A stretch of DNA of 64,000 nt from Geobacter sp. (GTDB taxonomy: Bacteria; Desulfobacterota; Desulfuromonadia; Geobacterales; Geobacteraceae). The stretch is from the NCBI GenBank assembly GCA_003574885.1, contig PJFC01000001.1, positions 558,001 through 622,000 on the forward strand, written 5' to 3'. Both the position numbers and the translations under genes were made by a program. Positions 27,479 to 36,068 of the stretch are shown one piece after another. The notes below the pieces were generated by a model. That model did not search any database. It saw nothing but the letters and a program-made list of their open reading frames with translations, and was not told the DNA's origin. Position 1 is the first letter of the stretch. Every line of letters starts with the position of its first letter.

Positions 27479-28112
27479 ACAACCCTTGTTCCTTTATGTA
27501 ATGCTCGACCGCTGGCGGCACGAGGTATCTGAGTGAGCGCCCCTGCCGGGCAAGTTCCCGGATGGCGCTGGAGGAGATATCGAAGGGTATCCCTCTCAGG
27601 TAGTAAACCGAATAGCCTGAACGGTGACCGAGGCGGTGCTCGGCAGGGTAGTGCGCGAACTCGCCGGCAACAGAAACAGGGAGAACCGACATCAAATCGG
27701 TAATTGCCGCGCCCGGGCGTTCCACCGCCACAAGGTTGCAGCAGGCGAATATGGCGGCGAATTCATGCCAGCTGCCGATTTCCTGAAAAGAATCACTACC
27801 TATGATGAAGAAGAATTCGTCATCTGGATGATCGGCCCGCAGTGCCCGCAGGGTGTCGATGGAATAGGACATTCCTTCCCGCTGACCCTCGATCTCCGAA
27901 ACGCTGAAGGCGGGATTACCCTGAATCGCAAGCCGCACCATGGCGAGGCGCTGCGCAAAGGGGGTCTCTCCTGCCAACGGCTTGTGGGGAGGCGTTGCAG
28001 CGGGGATGAACATCACCCTGTCCAGGCCGAAGCTGTCCCGTACCCCTTCTGCGATGCGCAGGTGGGCCAGGTGGATCGGGTTGAAGGTGCCGCCGATGAT
28101 GCCAACTTTCAC
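27462..28112 (-). CDS. nadD: Nicotinate-nucleotide adenylyltransferase NadD
   Basis: 216 residues from GTG 28112. NadD makes nicotinic acid adenine dinucleotide in NAD synthesis. Motifs: nucleotide-binding VGIIGGTFNPIHLAHL, PAATPPHK, FFFIIGSDSF and the C-terminal IPFDISSSAIRELARQG (ISSTxIR-type). An in-frame GTG 21 codons upstream (28175) exists, but family members begin at MKVGIIGG, which the 28112 start reproduces. It overlaps rsfS by 17 bases. Confidence 0.94.
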   Translation of the reverse strand: MKVGIIGGTFNPIHLAHLRIAEGVRDSFGLDRVMFIPAATPPHKPLAGETPFAQRLAMVRLAIQGNPAFSVSEIEGQREGMSYSIDTLRALRADHPDDEFFFIIGSDSFQEIGSWHEFAAIFACCNLVAVERPGAAITDLMSVLPVSVAGEFAHYPAEHRLGHRSGYSVYYLRGIPFDISSSAIRELARQGRSLRYLVPPAVEHYIKEQGLYADEH

Positions 28113-28192
28113 AAAGACCCCGGAATCATTATTAACAGCACAGGAATCAGGATGAAGCAATTTGTCATCAATCACTGCTCAGGAACGTGATA

Positions 28193-28320
28193 TTTCGCAA
28201 GGTCAAGGCGATTAAGGGGTGACGCGGATGCGTAGTACCCAAATACCGGGCATGAACAGCGCTACGCCGCACAAGGAGTCCCCGAAGATCAACGCAGAGA
28301 ATGCGTAAAAGGCGCGTTCC
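28193..28320 (+). repeat. Palindromic intergenic repeat, copy 2
   Basis: The core stem-loop has outer arms GCGTAG (28230-28235) and CTACGC (28262-28267) with a CCC/GGG inner stem. The right part, from CCCCGAAGA to GCGCGTTCC, aligns with copy 1, and the left part (TTCGCAAGGTCAAGG) also aligns. It lies between nadD and proA; its right end meets the proA stop codon at 28321 exactly, as copy 1 does with gspG. Confidence 0.7.
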
Positions 28321-29577
28321 CTATTGCCGTATTTGGCCGTCGCCGTAGACGATGAACTTCTGTGTCGTCAGGTCCTCCAACCCCATGGGGCCGAAGGAGT
28401 GGAGCTTGGTCGTGGAGATGCCGATCTCCGCGCCAAGGCCGAGCTGGTTCCCGTCGGCGAAGCGGGTTGAGGCGTTGACCAGGACACAACTGGAGTTTAC
28501 CTCCCGGATAAAGCGCTGGGAGTTGGCGTAATCCCGGGTGATGATCGCTTCGGTATGGAGCGAGCCGTATGTGTTGATGTGATCGATCGCATCGTCCAGG
28601 TCATCCACCACGTGGGCGGCGAGGATCAGATCCAGGTACTCGGCATGCCAGTCCTCTTCCGTAGCCGGTTTGGCCTGCGGGGCGAACTGACGGAAGCATT
28701 CGTCACCGCGCAGTTCGACTTTGAGGTCGGTAAGGGTCGCGGCGATTCGGGGGACAAAGGTCTCTGCCACATCCTTATGGATGAGGATTGTCTCCAGAGC
28801 GTTGCAGACGCCGGGTCGCTGGGTCTTGGCGTTGACGATGATCCGTTCCGCCATGTCAAAATCGGCCGTAGCGTCGACGAAAACGTGGCATACCCCCTTG
28901 TAGTGCTTGATGACCGGAATCTTCGAGTGCTCCACGACAAACCTTATCAGGCTTTCCCCGCCGCGGGGGATGATGAGATCGATGAACTCTTCCTGCTTGA
29001 GCAGTTCCAGCACCCCCTCCCGTTCCGCAAAGGGGATGACGGCGAGGGCTTCTGCCGGAATGCCCGCCTTCACCATCTCCGCCTGGAGGATGCAGGCAAT
29101 GGCCAGGTTGGAGTGGATAGCCTCGGAGCCGCCGCGCAGTATCACGGCGTTCCCCGCCTTGAGGCAGAGGCTCGCAGCATCGGCCGTGACGTTGGGTCGC
29201 GACTCGTAGATGATGCCGATGACCCCGAGCGGGATGCGCATCTTGCCGACCTGCAAGTCGTTGGGGCGCTTCCACATCCTGGTAACTTCGCCGACTGGAT
29301 CGGGGAGGGCGGCCACTTCCCGCAGACCGTCAGCCATAGATTTGATGCGCGACTCGTCCAGCATGAGTCGGTCAAGCATGGCGCTTGAGAGTCCCTTCTG
29401 TTCACCTGCCGACAGGTCTTTCCCGTTTTCCTTCACGAGTACGGCAGAATTGGCGATGAGGGCATCGGCCATGGCGAGGAGCAGCCCGTTTTTCGCCCCG
29501 GAGGAGAGCCGGGCCATAACATGGGAGGCCTGGCGGGCGTCGCTGGCTATTTTTCTGATCTGTTCGGCAATGGTCAT
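28321..29577 (-). CDS. proA: Gamma-glutamyl phosphate reductase ProA
   Basis: 418 residues of the aldehyde dehydrogenase fold. ProA reduces gamma-glutamyl phosphate to glutamate semialdehyde, the second step of proline synthesis. Motifs: PLGVIGIIYESRPNVT (NADP binding), the catalytic Cys in TQRPGVCNALET and GLGAEIGISTTKLHSFGPMG near the C-terminus. ATG 29577 is chosen for GAGGTG upstream; the frame is open six codons earlier. proB lies 166 bases upstream. Confidence 0.97.
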   Translation of the reverse strand: MTIAEQIRKIASDARQASHVMARLSSGAKNGLLLAMADALIANSAVLVKENGKDLSAGEQKGLSSAMLDRLMLDESRIKSMADGLREVAALPDPVGEVTRMWKRPNDLQVGKMRIPLGVIGIIYESRPNVTADAASLCLKAGNAVILRGGSEAIHSNLAIACILQAEMVKAGIPAEALAVIPFAEREGVLELLKQEEFIDLIIPRGGESLIRFVVEHSKIPVIKHYKGVCHVFVDATADFDMAERIIVNAKTQRPGVCNALETILIHKDVAETFVPRIAATLTDLKVELRGDECFRQFAPQAKPATEEDWHAEYLDLILAAHVVDDLDDAIDHINTYGSLHTEAIITRDYANSQRFIREVNSSCVLVNASTRFADGNQLGLGAEIGISTTKLHSFGPMGLEDLTTQKFIVYGDGQIRQ

Positions 29578-29743
29578 GGGACACCTCTTCGACAATGTGA
29601 AGCACTAAGGATGGATGGAGTAATAACCTGAAACTGAATGGAACACGGAAACGGCGGAGGGGAGGTTCCACTGGTTTTGCCAAATCAGCATTTATCCGCA
29701 GTTTTCGCCTTTTCCGTGTGCTATTTGCTTTTGTTTTGCGCAG

Positions 29744-30865
29744 TTACAGTACAACCAGATTATCACGATGAATGATCTCGTCCCCATAGCGGTAACCAAG
29801 AATCTGTTCGATCTCGCCACTCCTGTGGCCAAGGATCTTGGTCAGTTCCTGGCTTGAATAATCTGCGATGCCCCGGGCGAACTCGGTACCGTCCGGTCCG
29901 CATACCCGTATGCAGGAGCCCCGTTCGAATTCACCTTCAATCCTGACGATGCCGGAGGGAAGGAGGCTTCTGCCGTGCTGGGAGAGGACCTTATGCGCAC
30001 CTTCGTCGACGATGACTCTCCCCCGTGGCCTGAGGGTATAGGCTATCCAGTGCTTGCGCCGGTTCAGCACCGTTCGCGCCGGCAGGAACAGGGTTCCCAC
30101 CTCTTCTCCTGCCATGACACGAGTGAGATTGCCGGGAGTCATGCCGTTGATCATGATTGTCGCGACTCCGAACTGGCCCGCCTTTTTGGCTGCCGCCAGC
30201 TTGGTGGCCATGCCGCCGGTGCCGACTGCGGAGCCTGATCCCCCGCCTGCCTTTTCCACCTCTTTGGTGATGGTACGCACCAGGGGTACCAGCCGGGCAT
30301 CGGGGTGCTCCCGGGGGTCGGCATCATAGAAGCCGTCGATGTCGGTCAGTATCACCAGGAGCTGGGCTTCGGTCAGGTTGGTTACCAGGGCCGACAGGTT
30401 GTCGTTGTCGCCGAACTTGATTTCATCCACGACCACGGTGTCGTTCTCATTGATGATCGGGATGACGCCGAAGTGCAGAAGGGTGTCGAGGGTTGAGCGG
30501 GCGTTAAGGAAGCGCTGCCTGTCCATCAGGTCATGCCGGGTGAGAAGAAGCTGTGCCACCTTGTGCCCATGGGCGTCGAACGCCTCTTCGTAGGCGCGCA
30601 TGAGCCGTGGCTGGCCGATGGCCGCCGCCGCCTGTTTCTGGGGGATGGTCCGGGGGCGGTCGTCAAGTCCCAGCTCCCTGCGTCCGGCTGCGCCGGCTCC
30701 CGAGGAGACCATGATGACGTCGAATCCCCGTCTGCGCAGTTCGTCGACCTCGGCGGCAAGTCGGTGGATGGTCGCCAGATCGAGACCGTTGTCCTTGCAG
30801 GTGAGGACCCGGCTGCCTATCTTTATGACGAGCCGCTTGACCTTGTGGAGTATTTCTTCGCGCAT
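29744..30865 (-). CDS. proB: Glutamate 5-kinase ProB
   Basis: 373 residues: amino acid kinase domain ([58 protein letters not shown]) and C-terminal PUA domain (residues ~280-360, [14 protein letters not shown]). It phosphorylates glutamate in the first step of proline synthesis and is normally feedback-inhibited by proline. Start ATG 30865 (MREEIL) matches the family N-terminus; the frame runs 29 codons further upstream without homology. Confidence 0.96.
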   Translation of the reverse strand: MREEILHKVKRLVIKIGSRVLTCKDNGLDLATIHRLAAEVDELRRRGFDVIMVSSGAGAAGRRELGLDDRPRTIPQKQAAAAIGQPRLMRAYEEAFDAHGHKVAQLLLTRHDLMDRQRFLNARSTLDTLLHFGVIPIINENDTVVVDEIKFGDNDNLSALVTNLTEAQLLVILTDIDGFYDADPREHPDARLVPLVRTITKEVEKAGGGSGSAVGTGGMATKLAAAKKAGQFGVATIMINGMTPGNLTRVMAGEEVGTLFLPARTVLNRRKHWIAYTLRPRGRVIVDEGAHKVLSQHGRSLLPSGIVRIEGEFERGSCIRVCGPDGTEFARGIADYSSQELTKILGHRSGEIEQILGYRYGDEIIHRDNLVVL

Positions 30866-30974
30866 GGTGTGCCTGTTTCCGCTGGTGGTACAATGCCCGT
30901 AGAGAGCTCTCCGCGGGGGATTCCGGAAAACTACGTCGTCATTACATAGCATGTTTGCCCGGACATGGCAAACG

Positions 30975-32021
<1,047 letters not shown>

Positions 32022-32080
32022 TCACGGAAACATTAAGAACTTATTCGCACATAAACTAAGTTCCAAGTCCCGCCGGTTCA

Positions 32081-32126
32081 AACAACAAAAGCCCGGAACT
32101 CTGCAGTCCCAGGCTTTTGCGTTGTT
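32081..32126 (-). terminator. Terminator after rpmA
   Basis: A long inverted repeat (AACAACAAAAGCCCGGAACT to the matching GGCTTTTGCGTTGTT) lies 14 bases beyond the rpmA stop. On the minus strand it ends in a T-rich run, so rplU-rpmA can be a unit partly separated from obgE. Confidence 0.75.
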
Positions 32127-32139
32127 TGTGGTTGGCTCC

Positions 32140-32397
32140 CTAGTTTGCGGGGTAGACGGAAACCTTTTTCCGGTCCCTGCCGAGTCGCTCGAACCTGACA
32201 ACGCCGTCGATCAGGGCGTAAAGGGTGTAATCCTTGCCGCAGCCGACGTTGGTGCCCGGGTGAATCTGGGTACCGCGTTGACGATAAATGATATTACCTG
32301 CAATTACAGCTTCGCCGCCGAACTTCTTGCAGCCGAGGCGTTTGCTTTCCGAGTCGCGGCCGTTACGCGAACTTCCGCCGGCTTTCTTGTGTGCCAT
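32140..32397 (-). CDS. rpmA: Ribosomal protein bL27
   Basis: 85 residues. The sequence begins [20 protein letters not shown], the mature form without the cleavable Firmicutes extension, so the N-terminus can reach the peptidyl transferase centre. [19 protein letters not shown] is the family core. It lies 30 bases downstream of rplU. Confidence 0.98.
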   Translation of the reverse strand: MAHKKAGGSSRNGRDSESKRLGCKKFGGEAVIAGNIIYRQRGTQIHPGTNVGCGKDYTLYALIDGVVRFERLGRDRKKVSVYPAN

Positions 32398-32427
32398 GGT
32401 GCTATCTCCTTGATCAGGTAAAACTCT

Positions 32428-32736
32428 TTAGGCGTTAATCTTTTCAATCTTCAGAATAGTTCTCAGTTGACGGTGCCCGTTAAGTTTCCTGGAGCCTTTC
32501 CTCCGTTTCGACTTGAAGACAAGGATTTTCTTGTCTTTCCCCTGCTCGACAATTTTGCCGACCACAGAGGCGCTGGGCACTAACGGTGTTCCGATTTTAA
32601 CCGTATCGCCGCCAACCATCAGGACTTCGCTGAATTCGACGGTGTCACCTACGACTCCTTCGAGCTTCTCGACCTTTAAGAGGTCGCCCTCGGAAACTTT
32701 GTATTGCTTCCCTCCGGTTTTGACTACTGCGTACAT
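32428..32736 (-). CDS. rplU: Ribosomal protein bL21
   Basis: 102 residues: MYAVVKTGGKQYKVSEGD at the N-terminus and the C-terminal KSKRRKGSRKLNGHRQLRT basic signature of L21. It is the first gene of rplU-rpmA, with a strong promoter 40 bases upstream. Confidence 0.98.
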   Translation of the reverse strand: MYAVVKTGGKQYKVSEGDLLKVEKLEGVVGDTVEFSEVLMVGGDTVKIGTPLVPSASVVGKIVEQGKDKKILVFKSKRRKGSRKLNGHRQLRTILKIEKINA

Positions 32737-32777
32737 TGAGCTTCACCACCTTTACCGATTTTTAGCATGAGCGCTAA

Positions 32778-32806
32778 AAAATAACGAAAATATAGCGACA
32801 TGTCAA
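32778..32806 (-). promoter_or_regulatory. Promoter of rplU-rpmA
   Basis: On the minus strand, consensus TTGACA (32806-32801) and TATTTT (32783-32778) are 17 bases apart. A TTTTTAGC/GCTAAAAA dyad (32759-32780) overlaps the -10 region and initiation site. Confidence 0.75.
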
Positions 32807-32827
32807 GGTAAATATTTTTGGAGGGTT

Positions 32828-33127
32828 TCAGATTCCCACGTGTATTTCATCCCCCACAACCTGGACGGGATAGGTTTTCAGGACATACTCCGGGAACTCA
32901 TTGCATTCGCCGGTCTGCAGGTTGTAGCGGTACCCGTGGCGCTGGCAGGTGATAATGCCGGGGTCTTTGAGAAGTGCCCCGGAAAGTGGAGCCCCCTGGT
33001 GGGGACATTCGGTTTCGCAGGCGTAGATGGTCCCCTTGCTGTTTACCAGCAGGATTTCCTGGCCGTTCACGGTAACAACTTTTTTCCCCCAGAGGGGAAC
33101 CTCCGAAACTTTGGCGGCAAATACCAT
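32828..33127 (-). CDS. Rieske [2Fe-2S] ferredoxin-type protein
   Basis: 99 residues, a single soluble Rieske domain with both ligand pairs: CPH in CETECPHQGAPLSG and CxxH in CQRHGYRYNLQTGEC. No signal peptide or membrane anchor, so it is cytoplasmic, like the NirD-like small subunit or dioxygenase ferredoxins. Partner oxidoreductase unknown; it sits alone between rplU and purT. ATG 33127 follows a perfect AAGGAGG. Confidence 0.9.
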   Translation of the reverse strand: MVFAAKVSEVPLWGKKVVTVNGQEILLVNSKGTIYACETECPHQGAPLSGALLKDPGIITCQRHGYRYNLQTGECNEFPEYVLKTYPVQVVGDEIHVGI

Positions 33128-33204
33128 CTGTTCCTCCTTGCGAGGTTCGCTCAACTAAACTGGTTGCAGCTTATTAAGCCAGTGGGGTGGTGGAGGCTGT
33201 CGTC

Positions 33205-34383
33205 TCAGACGGGAACCACATGGACGGCGTGGGCAGCCGTTTCGGCTTTCCGTCGCGCATCGTCCGTATCCCGGCCGAGAGTGAGTACCACCCCCATGCG
33301 CCTGCCGGCGCGGGAGTCCGGCTTGCCAAAGAGGCGAACTTTGGTATCGGGAACGGACATGGCGTCTTCGATTCCAGCAAATGATACCTCTGTGGCTGCT
33401 GTCTCGGCCAGAATGACATGGGAAGCGGCTGGAGCAAGGTTGGTCACTTCCGGCACCGGCAGGCCGAGAATCGCCCGAACATGGAGTTCGAATTCGGACA
33501 TATTCTGGGATATCATGGTTACCATGCCGGTATCGTGGGGGCGGGGAGAAACCTCGCTGAACCATACCCTGTCACCCTTGATGAACAGCTCCACGCCAAA
33601 GATGCCCCGGCCGCCGAGGGCATCGGTTACCGCTTTCGCCTGGCGGCGAGACTCGTCAAGCGCTGCGGTAGTCATGGCCATCGGTTGCCACGATTCGTGA
33701 TAGTCCCCCTTGATCTGGACGTGGCCTATAGGTGGGCAGAAGCGGGTTCCGTCCTTGTGCCGTACGGTCAGGAGGGTGATTTCGTAATCGAAGTCGATGA
33801 ACTCTTCAATGATCACCCGGTCCGAAGCTCCCCGTCCCCCTTCCATGGCATAGGTCCAGGCGGCCGCTATGTCTGCTTCGGACCTGACCACGCTCTGTCC
33901 CTTCCCCGATGAACTCATGATCGGTTTGACCACGCAGGGGAGACCTATTTCCAGAATGCCGGCACGGAATTCATCGATGGTGGAGGCGAAACGGTAGGAA
34001 GCGGTGGGAAGCACCAGCTCTTCGGCTGCCAGTCGCCGGATTCCTTCCCTGTTCATGGTCAGGTTGGCTGCTCGCGCGGTGGGGATGACCGTAAATCCTT
34101 CCCGCTCCAGTTCCAGCAGGTAGGAGGTGTTGATTGCCTCGATCTCGGGAACGATGAAGTCGGGGTGTTCAAGGCGTATAATCCGCTCAAGTTCTCCCTT
34201 GTCGAGCATGTTTACGACATGGCTCCGGTGCGCAACCTGCATGGCCGGAGCGTCGGGATAGCGATCAACTGCGATCACCTCCACTCCAAGTCTCTGGGCC
34301 TCGATGGCCACTTCCTTCCCCAGTTCGCCGGAACCGAGAAGAAGTATTCTGGTAGCGCTCTTTTTAAGCGGTGTGCCGAACAT
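33205..34383 (-). CDS. purT: Formate-dependent phosphoribosylglycinamide formyltransferase PurT
   Basis: 392-residue ATP-grasp enzyme that formylates GAR using free formate and ATP in purine synthesis, bypassing formyl-THF. Motifs: [50 protein letters not shown] and [16 protein letters not shown] formate-using route suits an anaerobe that handles formate. Full length; isolated gene, 12 bases from rng. Confidence 0.96.
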   Translation of the reverse strand: MFGTPLKKSATRILLLGSGELGKEVAIEAQRLGVEVIAVDRYPDAPAMQVAHRSHVVNMLDKGELERIIRLEHPDFIVPEIEAINTSYLLELEREGFTVIPTARAANLTMNREGIRRLAAEELVLPTASYRFASTIDEFRAGILEIGLPCVVKPIMSSSGKGQSVVRSEADIAAAWTYAMEGGRGASDRVIIEEFIDFDYEITLLTVRHKDGTRFCPPIGHVQIKGDYHESWQPMAMTTAALDESRRQAKAVTDALGGRGIFGVELFIKGDRVWFSEVSPRPHDTGMVTMISQNMSEFELHVRAILGLPVPEVTNLAPAASHVILAETAATEVSFAGIEDAMSVPDTKVRLFGKPDSRAGRRMGVVLTLGRDTDDARRKAETAAHAVHVVPV

Positions 34384-34395
34384 AAAAACCTCTTG

Positions 34396-35907
34396 TCAGC
34401 TTATGGTGATTTCGAACTGCTCCTGATGGAATCCCGGTTTTGCCCTCACCGTGATCCGTTTCTTGAACTTCTTCTCCAGTTCCTCCAGGCCACGACGTTC
34501 CTCGTCGTAGAGGAGATCTGCCACCTGGGGGTGAACGGTGAGCATCACCTTGGTGCCGCGGATATCGAGCATCTCCCGGCGCAGTTCCCGGAATAGCTCA
34601 TGGCAGACGGTGGTCTTGGACTTCACGTAACCGCGACCCTCGCAGTAGGGGCAGGGCTCGCAGAGCATCCGGCCGATGCTCTCGCGCACCCGCTTGCGGG
34701 TCATCTCAACCAGCCCCAGTTCGGATATCTTGAGGATGTTGGTCTTGGACTTGTCGCTTTTCAGCGCCTCATCCAGGGCGTTGAATACCTTGTCCCGGTT
34801 GACTTCCTTTTCCATGTCGATGAAGTCGATGATGATGATCCCGCCGATGTTCCGGAGCCGGAGCTGGTAGGCAATCTCCTTGACCGCTTCCAGGTTGGTC
34901 TTGAGAATGGTGTCTTCCAGGTTGTGCTTCCCCACGAAACGGCCGGTGTTGACGTCGATTGCGGTGAGCGCCTCGGTCTGCTCGATGATGATGTAGCCGC
35001 CGGATTTCAGCCAGACCTTGCGTCCCAGTGCCCGGCTTATCTCAACCTCAAGGCCGAAATGGTCGAAGATCGGCTCTTCCTCGTCGTAGAGTTCGATGGA
35101 GTACTTCATCTTCGGCATGAAGGTGGTGATGAACTGGACGATCCGGTCATGCTCCGGCTTGGAATCGACCACGATCCGGTCCACCGCTTCGGTGAGAATG
35201 TCCCGCACCACCTTCTGGGTCACATCCAGGTCGGAATGGATGAGGCTCGGGGCGTGGGCCTTCTCGTTCTTCTTGACCACCTCCTCCCAGAGCTTGGTCA
35301 GATAGGTCAGGCCGGAAGCCAGGTCCTCTTCGCTTTTCCCTTCCGAAACGGTACGGACGATGAAGCCGCCGCTTGCAGGCTTGATCTTCTCCACGATCTC
35401 CTTGAGCCTCTCCCGCTCAGCCTCGTCCTCGATACGGCGGGAGACCCCCACATGGTCGACGGTCGGCATGTAGACCAGGTGCCGGCCGGGAAGGGATATG
35501 TGGGCGGTGATTCGTGCCCCCTTGGTGCCGATCGGCTCCTTGGAAACCTGTACCAGCAGTTCCTGCCCCTCCTGGAGGAGTTCCTCGATGGGATGGAGCG
35601 GGTGGAGCACAGGTTCTTCCCCTTCGGGCTGCTCCTCTTTCTTGCCGTTGCCATCCATGAACGACTCATACTCATCCATGGCGTCGAAGACGTCGGCGAC
35701 GTAGAGAAAGGCGGCCTTTTCCAGGCCGATGTCCACGAAGGCTGCCTGCATGCCGGGAAGGACCCGGATGACCCGCCCCTTGTAAATGTTGCCGACGATT
35801 CCCTTGACCCGGCTTCGCTCGATATAGAGCTCGGCGATGGTGCCGTTCTCGATAAGGGCGATGCGGGTTTCGTGGGAAGCGGTGTTGATGACCAGTTCGT
35901 TACCCAT
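34396..35907 (-). CDS. rng: Ribonuclease G/E family
   Basis: 503 residues: S1 RNA-binding domain (residues ~35-125, GNIYKGRVIRVLPGMQAAFVD), RNase H-like core with catalytic Asp residues in LTAIDVNTGRF and IIIDFIDMEKEVNRD, and the zinc-link cysteines in CEPCPYCEGRGYV. It lacks the long disordered RNase E tail, so it is RNase G-like. It processes 5' ends of 16S rRNA and decays mRNA. Its upstream neighbour is the radical SAM fusion gene, a recurrent association. Confidence 0.95.
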   Translation of the reverse strand: MGNELVINTASHETRIALIENGTIAELYIERSRVKGIVGNIYKGRVIRVLPGMQAAFVDIGLEKAAFLYVADVFDAMDEYESFMDGNGKKEEQPEGEEPVLHPLHPIEELLQEGQELLVQVSKEPIGTKGARITAHISLPGRHLVYMPTVDHVGVSRRIEDEAERERLKEIVEKIKPASGGFIVRTVSEGKSEEDLASGLTYLTKLWEEVVKKNEKAHAPSLIHSDLDVTQKVVRDILTEAVDRIVVDSKPEHDRIVQFITTFMPKMKYSIELYDEEEPIFDHFGLEVEISRALGRKVWLKSGGYIIIEQTEALTAIDVNTGRFVGKHNLEDTILKTNLEAVKEIAYQLRLRNIGGIIIIDFIDMEKEVNRDKVFNALDEALKSDKSKTNILKISELGLVEMTRKRVRESIGRMLCEPCPYCEGRGYVKSKTTVCHELFRELRREMLDIRGTKVMLTVHPQVADLLYDEERRGLEELEKKFKKRITVRAKPGFHQEQFEITIS

Positions 35908-35940
35908 CTGTTCCTCCGGAAACGCGGCTTTTTCACCCTG

Positions 35941-36060
35941 GCTGCGTAAGTCTTCGGGGTCGCTTGTGCGGCGTAGGGGTGTTTATGCCCGATGTTCGGG
36001 TGCTACGCCTCCACGCTTTCCCTCGACAGCCTTGCCAGGGCAAAAAATCCACGTTTCTCA
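35941..36060 (-). repeat. Palindromic intergenic repeat, copy 3 (inverted)
   Basis: Same family as 255-440 and 28193-28320 but in opposite orientation. Outer arms GCGTAG (35971-35976) and CTACGC (36003-36008) enclose the perfect inner hairpin CCCGATGTTCGGG (35988-36000). Its distal end (toward 35941) is shorter than in the other copies. It fills the gap between the radical SAM gene and rng. Confidence 0.7.
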
Positions 36061-36068
36061 TAGTTGAT

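Noticed and set aside
32759-32780. Hairpin upstream of rplU as an L21 leader regulator
   Set aside because: It overlaps the -10 element, so most of it is not transcribed from that promoter.
34600-35949. 449-residue plus-strand frame opposite rng
   Set aside because: Antisense to a strongly conserved RNase G gene; composition is that of a reverse-frame translation.
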